From NCBI GenBank assembly GCA_900107185.1, contig FNPA01000002.1:62001-126000 (forward strand): a DNA stretch of 64,000 nucleotides. The letters run 5' to 3'. This stretch comes from Ruminococcaceae bacterium YAD3003 (lineage in GTDB: Bacteria; Bacillota; Clostridia; Saccharofermentanales; Saccharofermentanaceae). The position numbers were made by a program, and so were the translations under genes. Below are positions 1 to 8,375 of this stretch, piece by piece. The first letter of the stretch is position 1; each line of letters begins with the position of its first letter. Below the pieces are notes generated by a model. The model saw nothing but the letters and a program-made list of their open reading frames with translations. It was not told the DNA's origin and ran no database searches.

Positions 1-681
1 TATGACGTTTCTGCTCTTGATATGATCGATCTTATCAGGATACGTTTTGACAACTATGCTGAGGGTATTGTTCAGCGTTTTTCTGCAGGTGAGTACGATA
101 GTTTCAAGACACTGAATACACCCGGAACCCACTCGGAAAACTATAGCCAGATATATGCCATGATGCCCGTGTGGTTTCTCAATATCGAATATGAGGGTTC
201 CACATATGGTATTGCCGTAAATGGTCAGACGGGAAAAGCGTCAGGTTCATTGCCCATAAGTAAGAAACGGGTTCATGTTCATGCTCTTGGCCGATTGGTT
301 AAGGATGTATTGAAATACGTAGGACTCTCACTTATCGTTCCGGCACTGGTACCGCTTTTTATCTATTCTCTGACCTCAGGAAAAGTATCAGAGACATACT
401 ATATGACGGCATTTTTAATATGCTGGGCGGCTATATTTTTGCTGGGCCTTATATTCTTCATTCCGTTTCTTAAAAGCAAATTCTCGGATGACAGTTTCTA
501 TGAGTCGGTAACCATTGATAAGGCTCCGAATATTGAACAGTATATTGATTTTAATACTAAGTTTAATATGGAGAAAAGAGACAGTTTTCTGTACATGTCA
601 GGTAAATGGTATGATGACGGAACCAAGAGATTTGAACGCGGTTCTATTATCGGAAGGATACTGAATAATATCTTTAAATAA
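1..681 (+). CDS. C-terminal part of a zinc-ribbon membrane protein (5' end outside window)
   Basis: The frame is open from the first base, so the gene begins before the window; the first in-frame ATG (base 22) is internal. The visible 226 residues align end to end with the C-terminal half of the protein at 14466-15908: both have a cytoplasmic segment, a near-identical block PVWF-x5-EG/DG-x-Y-x3-VNGQTG, then two hydrophobic helices (about residues 105-150) and a short polar tail. By that paralogy the missing N-terminus should carry two CxxC zinc ribbons. Function unknown; proteins of this layout are usually annotated 'TFIIB-type zinc ribbon-containing protein'. It ends just before a bidirectional terminator shared with the LysR gene. 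Confident about the coding call and paralogy, not about any activity. Confidence 0.85.
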   Translation, partial: YDVSALDMIDLIRIRFDNYAEGIVQRFSAGEYDSFKTLNTPGTHSENYSQIYAMMPVWFLNIEYEGSTYGIAVNGQTGKASGSLPISKKRVHVHALGRLVKDVLKYVGLSLIVPALVPLFIYSLTSGKVSETYYMTAFLICWAAIFLLGLIFFIPFLKSKFSDDSFYESVTIDKAPNIEQYIDFNTKFNMEKRDSFLYMSGKWYDDGTKRFERGSIIGRILNNIFK

Positions 682-698
682 TTATGTTCAACAAAAAG

Positions 699-733
699 TG
701 CGTCAAACCCAATAGCGTTTGACGCATCTTTTT
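699..733. terminator. Bidirectional intrinsic terminator
   Basis: Perfect 10-bp stem TGCGTCAAAC / GTTTGACGCA (699-708 and 717-726) with an 8-nt loop. It is followed by TCTTTTT on the plus strand and preceded by AAAAA, which gives a U-run on the minus strand. It therefore serves both the upstream zinc-ribbon gene and the convergent LysR gene. Confidence 0.9.
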
Positions 734-760
734 ACATACTTTCGAAAACAAATACGATTA

Positions 761-1645
761 TTACGAATACAGGTTTCTTACATGCTCTATGAACTTCGAT
801 GCCAGAGCGCTCGGCATCTTTTCTTTATCCCATGACAGAACATAATCAACATTAACGTTAGGTGTAATCGGTTTTACTACAACGTTTGAATCTCCTGGAA
901 TGTTTTTAGCGACTGAAGCAGGGAAGATCGCAATACCGATGTTCTGTTCAACGAGTTTTGAAGCGTTGGAAGAGTGCGCGGTTTTTACTATGAAGTGAGG
1001 TTCTTTTCCTGTAGGAACAAACCAGCTCCTGATCTCTTCTTCTCTGGAATGTCTGGATGAAATGATAAGGTCAGTATCTGCAATATCTTTAAGTGAAACA
1101 GTCTGCTTTTTGCTCTTCGCCAGAGGGTGAGTACCCGGAATGATCGCTGCCCATGAATCACTGTATACGGTAATACCGTCTAATTGCTCAGTGTTAAGCG
1201 GAGTCATTGTGATAGCGAGCTCCAACAGTCCGGACTTCATACGGTATGTGAGATCGTCCACGGTACCGCACCAGAGGTTATATGTAATGTTAGGATATTC
1301 CTTCTTAAAACTGGATATCCATTCAGCTGCAAGAGAAGGGCCGTTACTGTCTACGTGTCCTAAATACAGCGTGCCGCTGATACCGTTCTTAACGTCAGCT
1401 ATCTCAGTCTTGGTAATATCTGCGAGAGCCAGGAGTTGCTCGCCGCGACGCTTCAATGCGAGGCCTTCAGGTGTCAGGGTAACGTGACGCTTACCTCTGA
1501 TAATTAATGTACATCCTAATTCTTCTTCGAGATCCATAAGCGCTCTGGAGAGCGGCGGCTGGGACAGGTGTAGACGCTCTGCTGCACGGGTAATATTACG
1601 TTCTTCTGCAACTGTTAAGAAATAACGTATTTGACGCAAATCCAT
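761..1645 (-). CDS. LysR-family transcriptional regulator (GltC-like position)
   Basis: 294 residues, the normal LysR length. An N-terminal winged helix-turn-helix (residues 1-60, with AAERLHLSQPPLSRALMDLE) is followed by the periplasmic-binding-protein-like effector domain. It is transcribed divergently from gltB with a 213-bp intergenic region. This is the same arrangement as gltC-gltAB of Bacillus subtilis, where a LysR protein activates glutamate synthase; that this gene does the same is inference from position. The intergenic region carries the large inverted repeat (arms at 1676-1686 and 1786-1796) that also occurs before amt, so this regulator is the obvious candidate to bind both. A ribosome binding site (AGGAGG-type, read on the minus strand) lies just upstream of the ATG. 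Confidence 0.9.
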   Translation of the reverse strand: MDLRQIRYFLTVAEERNITRAAERLHLSQPPLSRALMDLEEELGCTLIIRGKRHVTLTPEGLALKRRGEQLLALADITKTEIADVKNGISGTLYLGHVDSNGPSLAAEWISSFKKEYPNITYNLWCGTVDDLTYRMKSGLLELAITMTPLNTEQLDGITVYSDSWAAIIPGTHPLAKSKKQTVSLKDIADTDLIISSRHSREEEIRSWFVPTGKEPHFIVKTAHSSNASKLVEQNIGIAIFPASVAKNIPGDSNVVVKPITPNVNVDYVLSWDKEKMPSALASKFIEHVRNLYS

Positions 1646-1669
1646 ACTGTTTTCCTCCTGAAAGTTATC

Positions 1670-1800
1670 ATACTCAAAAGGTATTGTTATACGCTTATGA
1701 TTTGTATTTTATTTCCTACGGCCTAAGCGATAAAATCAGTCGTGAAATCAATCAATGATATTCTAAACGCATTGAGATTGAATATCAATACCTTTTAAGA
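1670..1800. promoter_or_regulatory. Nitrogen-control box upstream of gltB (shared with amt)
   Basis: Arms AAAAGGTATTG (1676-1686) and CAATACCTTTT (1786-1796) are perfect inverted complements 110 bp apart. Between them lie blocks TTTGTATTTTATTT (1701), TGAAATCA (1743), AATGATAT (1754) and GCATTGA (1769). The same blocks occur in the same order at nearly identical offsets before amt (8224-8350). It sits between the divergent LysR and gltB genes. Likely a looped operator or multi-site control region; which protein binds it is not visible. Confidence 0.75.
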
Positions 1801-1807
1801 ATGGTTT

Positions 1808-1845
1808 AGCTTTGGTGGAGATTTAGGTGGTAATTTACCAAAGCT
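1808..1845 (+). promoter_or_regulatory. Alternative hairpins in gltB 5' untranslated region
   Basis: AGCTTTGGT (1808-1816) and ACCAAAGCT (1837-1845) form a perfect 9-bp stem ending three bases before the GGGAGGAG ribosome binding site. The 3' arm overlaps a second, mutually exclusive palindrome TGGTAA-T-TTACCA (1828-1840). This could modulate translation of gltB; no such structure precedes amt. Function is inference. Confidence 0.45.
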
Positions 1846-1858
1846 TCGGGAGGAGAAT

Positions 1859-4800
1859 ATGAGACCTTACGAGAAGAAATACTTGAACGAATGCTATGAA
1901 GCAATGCAACAAGAGCATGATGCTTGCGGAATCGGTTTAGTAGTTAATATCGATGGTAAAAAAGAATATCGTACTCTTGACGACGCATTGTCCATTGTTG
2001 AGAAGCTCGAGCACAGAGCAGGCAAGGACGCTACCGGTGAGGTGGGTGATGGCGTCGGTATTCTCGTTCAGATATCACACAAGTTTTTCAAGAAGGCAGC
2101 TAAGGAAGCTGATATCGAAGTTAAGGACGAAGGCGATTATGGTATCGGAATGTTCTTCCTTCCCCAGGATACAAAGAAGCGCACACTTGCTATGCGCATG
2201 TTCAAGGTAATCTCGGAGAAGAACGGTCTTAACATCATCGGCTGGAGAGAGGTTCCCACAAATCCTGATATCTTAGGTAAGGTTGCAAGAGATGCAATGC
2301 CTGTCATCATGCAATGCTTTGTAGAAAGACCTTCAGATTGCGCTAAAGGACTTGCTTTTGACCGTATGCTCTATGTTGCAAGAAGAGAATTCGAGCAAAG
2401 CACAGATGAAACATATATCACTTCTTTGTCTTCAAGAACTATCGTATATAAGGGAATGTTCTTAGTAGGACAGCTCCGTAAGTTCTATAATGATCTCCAG
2501 AGCAAGAGCTATGAGACAGCAATTGCAATGGTTCACTCAAGATTCTCTACTAACACAACACCTTCATGGGAGAGAGCGCATCCTTACCGTCTGGTTGCTC
2601 ACAATGGTGAGATCAACACTATCAGAGGTAACTTCGACAGAATGCTCGCACGTGAAGAGACATTGTACAGCCCTTCACTCGATAACGATGTAGATAAAAT
2701 CTTCCCGATCATTCATAAGACGGGTTCTGACTCTGCAATGCTCGATAACACATTGGAGTTCTTCATGATGAATGGAATCCCGCTTCCTCTGGCAGTCATG
2801 ATGATGATTCCTGAGCCCTGGAAGAATGATTCATATATGGAGCAGGAGAAGAAGGATTTCTATCATTACTACGCTACAATGATGGAACCTTGGGATGGCC
2901 CTGCAGCAATCCTTTTCACAGATGGTGTCATCGCAGGTGCAACACTCGATCGTAACGGATTGAGACCTTCAAGATATTACATCACAGACGATAACAGACT
3001 TATCCTGTCATCTGAGGTTGGTGTTTTGGATATCGCGCCTGAACATATCGTAAAGAAGTCAAGATTACAGCCCGGCCGTATCCTTTTGATCGATACAGAA
3101 AAGGGATGTCTCGTATCTGATGAAGAGTGCAAGAAGTACTATTCAGAGAAAAACCCTTATGGTGAGTGGCTCGCAATGAATCTCTTACACCTGGCTGAAC
3201 TGAAGATCCCTAACAAGAAGATCCCTGTTCATACACAGGAGATGAGAAATAAGCTCTATAAAGTATTCGGTTATACTTTCGAAGATGTAAAGAACGAGAT
3301 CCTGCCTATGGCAATGAACAAAGTCGAAGCAACGGCTTCCATGGGTACTGATATTCCTCTCGCTGTTTTATCCGAGAAGCATCAGCTCCTGTTCTCATTC
3401 TTTAAGCAGCTCTTCGCACAGGTTACAAACCCGCCGATCGATTCTATCAGAGAAGAGATCGTAACAGATACAACTGTTTACATCGGTTCAGACGGTAACC
3501 TCTTGGAAGATAAGAGTGACAACTGCCGCGTACTCGAAGTTAATAATCCGATCCTCACAGGCGTTGATCTCATCAAGATCAAGTCATTGAACCAACCCGG
3601 ATTTAAGAGTGCAACAGTATCTATTCTCTATTATAAGAACACATCATTAGAGAAGGCATTGGACCAGCTCCTTATCACTGTAGACAGAACATGCAGCAAG
3701 GGTGCAAATATCATCATCCTCTCAGACAGAGGCATCGATGAGAACCATGTTGCGATCCCTTCGCTCCTCGCTGTATCTGCAGTTGAGCAACACTTAGTCC
3801 AGACAAGAAAGAGAACGGCTGTATCTCTCATCATCGAGAGCGGTGAGCCCCGTGATGTTCACCAGATGGCAACACTGCTCGGCTTCGGTGCACGTGCTAT
3901 CAATCCTTATCTCGCACACGAGTGTATCGCAGAGATGATCGACAAGGGAATCCTCGATAAGGATTACCACACAGCAATCGACGATTATAACTATGCGATC
4001 CTTCACGGCATCGTTAAGACATCTGCAAAGATGGGTATCTCCACATTGCAGTCTTACCAGTCAGCAAAGATTTTCGAGGCTGTCGGTATCTGCAAGGATG
4101 TAGTAGATAAGTACTTCACAGGCATCGTAAGCCGTGTAGGCGGAATCGGACTGGATGAAATTTCTGAAGGAATCCTTTTCAGACATGACAAAGCTTTCGA
4201 TCCGATGGGTCTTGAGACAGAGACAACATTGGACAGTACAGGCTTCCATAACTTGAGAAGCGGTGATGACAAGGAAGATCACCTCTACAATCCTAAGACG
4301 ATCGTTGCCCTGCAGAAGGCAGTACGTGAAGGTTCTTATGAACTCTTCAAGGAATATACGGCAATCGTAGATAACGAGAAGCCTCATACATTAAGAGGTC
4401 TCCTCGCTTTCAAGAAGACAGGTAATTCAATTCCTCTTGAAGAAGTTGAACCTGCATCTGAGATCGTTAAGAGATTTAAGACCGGTGCCATGAGCTACGG
4501 TTCAATCTCAAAGGAAGCACATGAGTGCATGGCAATCGCAATGAACCGTTTGGGCGGTAAGTCCAATACAGGTGAGGGCGGTGAATCTCCCGAGAGATTC
4601 GGCACAGAGAAGAACTCTAAGATCAAGCAGGTTGCATCAGGCCGTTTCGGCGTTACGAGCGAATACTTAAACAGCGCTGAAGAGATCCAGATCAAGATGG
4701 CTCAGGGTGCAAAGCCCGGTGAAGGCGGACACCTCCCCGGAAAGAAAGTATATCCCTGGATCGCAGAGAGAAGATATTCAACACCCGGTGTTGCATTGAT

Positions 4801-6400
4801 CTCACCTCCGCCTCATCACGATATCTATTCGATCGAAGATCTGGCACAGCTCATCTACGATCTTAAGAATGCAAACCGAAAGGCAAGAATTTCAGTAAAG
4901 CTTGTTTCTGAAGCAGGCGTAGGAACAATTGCATGTGGTGTTGCAAAGGCAGGCGCACAGGTAATCCTGGTTTCAGGTTATGACGGCGGTACAGGTGCTG
5001 CTCCGGCCAGCTCCATTCATAACGCAGGTCTTCCTTGGGAATTGGGTCTGGCAGAAACACATCATGCACTTATCGAGAACGGCCTTCGTGGAAGAGTTGC
5101 AGTCGAGACAGACGGTAAGCTCATGAGCGGAAGAGATGTTGCGATCGCAGCACTCTTAGGTGCGGAAGAATTCGGTTTTGCAACAGCACCGCTGGTATCC
5201 ATGGGATGCATGATGATGAGAGTCTGCAACAAGGATACATGCCCGTTCGGTATCGCATGCCAGAACGAAGAATTAAGAAAGAGATTTAAGGGTAAGCCCG
5301 AGCATGTTATGAACTTCATGCTCTTCATAGCAGAAGAGTTAAGAGAGATCATGGCAGAGCTGGGATTTAGAACAGTGGACGAGATGGTCGGAAGATCCGA
5401 TCTCTTAAAGGTTAAGGACAAGCAGATAACCAAGAGAGCTGAGATGGTCTCTCTCGCGCAGATTATAGATCCTGAATATGCAGGATCCGAAGTGCGCCAT
5501 TTCGAGCCCGGCCACGTGTTTGACTTTGAGCTCGAGAAGACGATCGACGAGAGAGTATTCCTCCCTGAACTCGCGAAAGGCCTTAAGAAAGGTTCGATCA
5601 AGATCGACAATGTTAAGGTATCGAGTACCGACAGAGCAGTAGGAACTATCTTGGGTTCTGAGATTACTGCAAAGTACGGAACGGATCTTGCCGATGACAG
5701 CGTCATCGTTGAGCTCACGGGCGGCGGCGGACAGAGCTTCGGAGCATTTATTCCGAAGGGCCTTACCATTAAACTCACGGGCGATGCGAATGACGGCTTC
5801 GGCAAGGGCCTTTCCGGCGGCAAGCTCATCATTAAACCCGATGAGAACTCCGGATTTGATGCATCCAAAAACATCATTGTCGGAAACGTCGCACTCTATG
5901 GAGCAACAAGAGGAACAGCTTATGTTTGCGGTATCGCAGGTGAGCGTTTCATGATCAGGAACTCCGGTGCAACAGGCGTATGCGAAGGTACGGGCGACCA
6001 CGGACTCGAATATATGACAGGCGGAAGAGCAGTCATTCTGGGTGAAGTCGGAAAGAACTTTGCAGCAGGTATGAGCGGCGGAATCGCTTATGTATTAGAT
6101 GAACAGCACACTCTCTATACAAAGATCAACAAAGCTCTTGTAGAGATGAGTGAGATTACAGAAGACGCAGATAAGAATGAGCTCAGACAAATCCTCGAAG
6201 GATATGAGCAGGCAACTGGATCTTCTAAGGCTAAGGCTATACTTCAAGATTTCGACAAGTATGTCTCAAGCTTCAAGAAGATCATACCGACAGATTACCG
6301 TCACATGCTTACCTTGATCGCCAAGTACGAAGAACAAGGCATTGCACATGAGCAGGCGGTATACGAAGCGTTCAAAGAGAGCACTAAAGTCGGCGCTTGA
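1859..6400 (+). CDS. gltB: Glutamate synthase (NADPH) large subunit
   Basis: 1,513 residues, full length for the alpha subunit of bacterial GOGAT, which moves the amide of glutamine to 2-oxoglutarate to give glutamate. Domains in order: class II amidotransferase with nucleophile Cys23 (HDACGIG), implying removal of a 22-residue propeptide; central domain; FMN barrel with GGTGAAPASSIHNAG; a 3Fe-4S motif C-x5-C-x4-C (CMMMRVCNKDTC); and the C-terminal beta-helix with repeated GxxG turns (GGGGQSFGAF, GATRGTAY). The start is chosen from the GGGAGGAG site 6 bp upstream. It lies 18 bp before gltD and is divergent from a LysR regulator. The upstream control box shared with amt suggests joint regulation by nitrogen supply. 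Confidence 0.98.
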   Translation: MRPYEKKYLNECYEAMQQEHDACGIGLVVNIDGKKEYRTLDDALSIVEKLEHRAGKDATGEVGDGVGILVQISHKFFKKAAKEADIEVKDEGDYGIGMFFLPQDTKKRTLAMRMFKVISEKNGLNIIGWREVPTNPDILGKVARDAMPVIMQCFVERPSDCAKGLAFDRMLYVARREFEQSTDETYITSLSSRTIVYKGMFLVGQLRKFYNDLQSKSYETAIAMVHSRFSTNTTPSWERAHPYRLVAHNGEINTIRGNFDRMLAREETLYSPSLDNDVDKIFPIIHKTGSDSAMLDNTLEFFMMNGIPLPLAVMMMIPEPWKNDSYMEQEKKDFYHYYATMMEPWDGPAAILFTDGVIAGATLDRNGLRPSRYYITDDNRLILSSEVGVLDIAPEHIVKKSRLQPGRILLIDTEKGCLVSDEECKKYYSEKNPYGEWLAMNLLHLAELKIPNKKIPVHTQEMRNKLYKVFGYTFEDVKNEILPMAMNKVEATASMGTDIPLAVLSEKHQLLFSFFKQLFAQVTNPPIDSIREEIVTDTTVYIGSDGNLLEDKSDNCRVLEVNNPILTGVDLIKIKSLNQPGFKSATVSILYYKNTSLEKALDQLLITVDRTCSKGANIIILSDRGIDENHVAIPSLLAVSAVEQHLVQTRKRTAVSLIIESGEPRDVHQMATLLGFGARAINPYLAHECIAEMIDKGILDKDYHTAIDDYNYAILHGIVKTSAKMGISTLQSYQSAKIFEAVGICKDVVDKYFTGIVSRVGGIGLDEISEGILFRHDKAFDPMGLETETTLDSTGFHNLRSGDDKEDHLYNPKTIVALQKAVREGSYELFKEYTAIVDNEKPHTLRGLLAFKKTGNSIPLEEVEPASEIVKRFKTGAMSYGSISKEAHECMAIAMNRLGGKSNTGEGGESPERFGTEKNSKIKQVASGRFGVTSEYLNSAEEIQIKMAQGAKPGEGGHLPGKKVYPWIAERRYSTPGVALISPPPHHDIYSIEDLAQLIYDLKNANRKARISVKLVSEAGVGTIACGVAKAGAQVILVSGYDGGTGAAPASSIHNAGLPWELGLAETHHALIENGLRGRVAVETDGKLMSGRDVAIAALLGAEEFGFATAPLVSMGCMMMRVCNKDTCPFGIACQNEELRKRFKGKPEHVMNFMLFIAEELREIMAELGFRTVDEMVGRSDLLKVKDKQITKRAEMVSLAQIIDPEYAGSEVRHFEPGHVFDFELEKTIDERVFLPELAKGLKKGSIKIDNVKVSSTDRAVGTILGSEITAKYGTDLADDSVIVELTGGGGQSFGAFIPKGLTIKLTGDANDGFGKGLSGGKLIIKPDENSGFDASKNIIVGNVALYGATRGTAYVCGIAGERFMIRNSGATGVCEGTGDHGLEYMTGGRAVILGEVGKNFAAGMSGGIAYVLDEQHTLYTKINKALVEMSEITEDADKNELRQILEGYEQATGSSKAKAILQDFDKYVSSFKKIIPTDYRHMLTLIAKYEEQGIAHEQAVYEAFKESTKVGA

Positions 6401-6418
6401 TATATCGGGGAGGATCGT

Positions 6419-7885
6419 ATGGGTAAAGCAACAGGGTTTTTGGAATTTAACAGAAGAGAAGATTCCTGGATCAACGAAGAAGAGAGAATCACAAACTTCA
6501 ATGAATTCCACAATCATTTAAACGAAGAAGAGAGACGCTGCCAGGCATCGAGATGTATGGACTGCGGCGTGCCGATGTGCCAGTCGGCTATATGCCTCAA
6601 AGGCATGGTAACCGGATGTCCTTTACATAACGTTATCCCTGAGTGGAATGACGAGATCTACAAAGGCCATTACGAACATGCATTGGCAAGACTTTTACAA
6701 ACATCCAACTTTCCGGAATTCACGGGAAGAGTATGTCCTGCACTTTGTGAGAAGGCATGCGTTAACGGAATAAATACAGGAGCGGTTACGATCCACGATA
6801 ACGAGCTCTTCCTTATCGAAAAAGGTTACGAGATGGGTTACATGAAGCCCAGGATCCCGAAGAACAGATCAGGTAAGAAGGTTGCAGTTATCGGCGCAGG
6901 TCCTGCGGGATTGGCAGTAGCAGACCAGCTTAATCACAGAGGTCATGAAGTAACAGTTTTCGAGCGTGAAGATCAGATCGGCGGTCTTCTGATGTACGGT
7001 ATTCCGAATATGAAACTCGATAAGAGCGTAATTGAAAGAAGAAGAAAACTCATGGAAGAGGAAGGCGTTATTTTTAAGACCGGTGTTGATGTCGGAAACG
7101 GCGCCTCCTTCGACGAGATAGTAAATGAGTTCGATGCTGTTTCGCTTTGCTGTGGTTCAAAGAAAGCAAGAACGATCAACGCAAAGGGTGCAGACGAATG
7201 TAAGGATATGTACCTGGCTGTAGATTTCCTTAAGTCCGCTACAAAGGACCTCCTGAAAGGAAAGGCCGGCAAGTGGACGATAAGTGCCAAAGACAAGAAC
7301 GTTGTTGTTGTCGGAGGCGGTGATACGGGTAACGATTGCGTCGGAACATGTATCAGACAAGGTTGCAAGAGTATCACACAGCTCGAGATGATGGCAAGGC
7401 CGCCTAAAGAAAGACAACAGAATAACCCATGGCCGGAGTGGCCGAAGGTTGAGAAGACCGATTACGGTCAACAAGAGGCTATAAAAGTGTTCGGATCCGA
7501 TCCTCGTATATACGAGACAACAGTAAAAGAGCTCGTAATGCAAAAGGGTAAGCTGACTCAAATCAAGACCGTAAAGGTCAGGTTCGAGGGAAGGAACCTT
7601 GTCGAGGTAGAAGGATCTGAAGAAACATTAAAGTGTGATCTTCTGATAATCGCTGCAGGCTTTGTCGGAGCAGAGGACTACATTGCGAAAGAAAGCAAGG
7701 TAGAGCTGACGCAAAGAGGAACAGTAAAGACAGAACCTGAACAATACCAGACATCTATTCCTAAAGTATTTACGGCAGGAGATATGCACAGAGGTCAATC
7801 GCTTGTTGTGTGGGCCATCACGGAGGGAAGACACTGCGCGGCAGCAATTGATAAGTATTTAATGGGGTACACCCCGTTGATATAA
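6419..7885 (+). CDS. gltD: Glutamate synthase (NADPH) small subunit
   Basis: 488 residues, the expected length of the beta subunit, which passes electrons from NADPH through FAD to GltB. The N-terminal cysteine-rich region (RCMDCGVPMC, GCPLHNVIPEW, CPALCEKAC) ligates the 4Fe-4S clusters. A dinucleotide motif GAGPAGLAVADQL near residue 160 binds FAD, a second motif VVGGGDTGNDC near residue 297 binds NADPH, and the C-terminal TAGDMHRGQSLVVWAI is the family FAD signature. It is co-transcribed with gltB (GGGGAGGA ribosome binding site in an 18-bp gap) and ends 15 bp before an intrinsic terminator. Confidence 0.98.
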   Translation: MGKATGFLEFNRREDSWINEEERITNFNEFHNHLNEEERRCQASRCMDCGVPMCQSAICLKGMVTGCPLHNVIPEWNDEIYKGHYEHALARLLQTSNFPEFTGRVCPALCEKACVNGINTGAVTIHDNELFLIEKGYEMGYMKPRIPKNRSGKKVAVIGAGPAGLAVADQLNHRGHEVTVFEREDQIGGLLMYGIPNMKLDKSVIERRRKLMEEEGVIFKTGVDVGNGASFDEIVNEFDAVSLCCGSKKARTINAKGADECKDMYLAVDFLKSATKDLLKGKAGKWTISAKDKNVVVVGGGDTGNDCVGTCIRQGCKSITQLEMMARPPKERQQNNPWPEWPKVEKTDYGQQEAIKVFGSDPRIYETTVKELVMQKGKLTQIKTVKVRFEGRNLVEVEGSEETLKCDLLIIAAGFVGAEDYIAKESKVELTQRGTVKTEPEQYQTSIPKVFTAGDMHRGQSLVVWAITEGRHCAAAIDKYLMGYTPLI

Positions 7886-7886
7886 A

Positions 7887-8111
7887 ATGGGCAAAGTGAA
7901 CCCCCAAAGTTGGACAAAGACTTTGGGGGTTTTTTATGAAACAACCGCGCAGTCACAGACGATTCGTGAATTCTATAAGTACATGACCGGGAAGTATCCT
8001 ACAGAGTCTCAGATTGTGCAGTACATTGATGTAAGAATGCGTTTCGAAGAGAACCATTTTAAGAATTATTTATTATCGTTTTTTGACTGCAAAATACATG
8101 TTTTTGCTTAA
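7887..8111 (+). CDS. Possible small ORF, or remnant, overlapping the gltD terminator
   Basis: 74 codons starting one base after the gltD stop, without a convincing ribosome binding site. Its first 17 codons are the gltD terminator hairpin itself, so the annotated N-terminus is probably not real. The rest (EFYKYMTGKYPTESQIVQY onward) has protein-like composition but matches no family I recognise. A strong terminator follows at 8133. The start region resembles an IS3-type transposon end, so this may be a decayed fragment. I would not assign a function and regard translation as doubtful. Confidence 0.25.
   Translation: MGKVNPQSWTKTLGVFYETTAQSQTIREFYKYMTGKYPTESQIVQYIDVRMRFEENHFKNYLLSFFDCKIHVFA
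7895..7936 (+). terminator. gltD terminator resembling an IS3-family end
   Basis: Perfect 10-bp stem CCCCCAAAGT / ACTTTGGGGG (7901-7910 and 7920-7929), then TTTTTT. The surrounding text, GTGAACCCCCAAAGTTGGAC, looks like the terminal inverted repeat of many IS3-family elements, which often form such a hairpin. No transposase gene is present. Terminator call is firm; transposon origin is a guess. Confidence 0.85.
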
Positions 8112-8132
8112 TTTTATTTGATTAATATAACA

Positions 8133-8161
8133 GGCTCCGGATGCTCCGGAGCCTTTGTTTT
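8133..8161 (+). terminator. Intrinsic terminator
   Basis: GGCTCCGGA - TGC - TCCGGAGCC stem-loop (8133-8141, 8145-8153) followed by TTTGTTTT. It isolates the amt promoter region from upstream transcription. Confidence 0.9.
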
Positions 8162-8223
8162 GCCTGCAAATGCTTAAAACAGTAGGTGTTTAGGTTTTTG
8201 GGATTTCGGGCAAATATCTAATT

Positions 8224-8350
8224 ATACTCATAAGGTATCATTATGCTTAAACTATTCGTATTTTATTTGTTTTGGAGTTAGGAATACAATTCAACATGAA
8301 ATCAAAAATGATATCCAAAAAGCATTGAATAATAACATCGATACCTTTTG
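8224..8350 (+). promoter_or_regulatory. Nitrogen-control box upstream of amt-glnN
   Basis: Arms AAGGTATC (8232-8239) and GATACCTT (8340-8347) are inverted complements 109 bp apart. Internal blocks TTCGTATTTTATTT (8255), TGAAATCA (8297), AATGATAT (8307) and GCATTGA (8322) match those before gltB in order and spacing (offsets from the left arm 23, 65, 75, 90 here against 23, 65, 76, 91 there). It ends directly before the GGAGGAGGAG ribosome binding site. No confident -35/-10 pair could be chosen. Confidence 0.75.
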
Positions 8351-8375
8351 GAAATGTTTTGGAGGAGGAGAGTTT

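Noticed and set aside
1646-1858. Sigma-54 promoter or GlnR box for gltB
   Set aside because: No GG-N10-GC -24/-12 pair and no TGTNA-N7-TNACA palindrome could be found.
5062-5877. 271-codon ORF antisense to gltB
   Set aside because: Shadow of the strongly biased gltB codons; no family resemblance and no ribosome binding site.
8325-8375. Upstream TTG start for amt
   Set aside because: It lies in the conserved control box; the ATG at 8376 follows GGAGGAGGAG and matches the usual Amt N-terminus.
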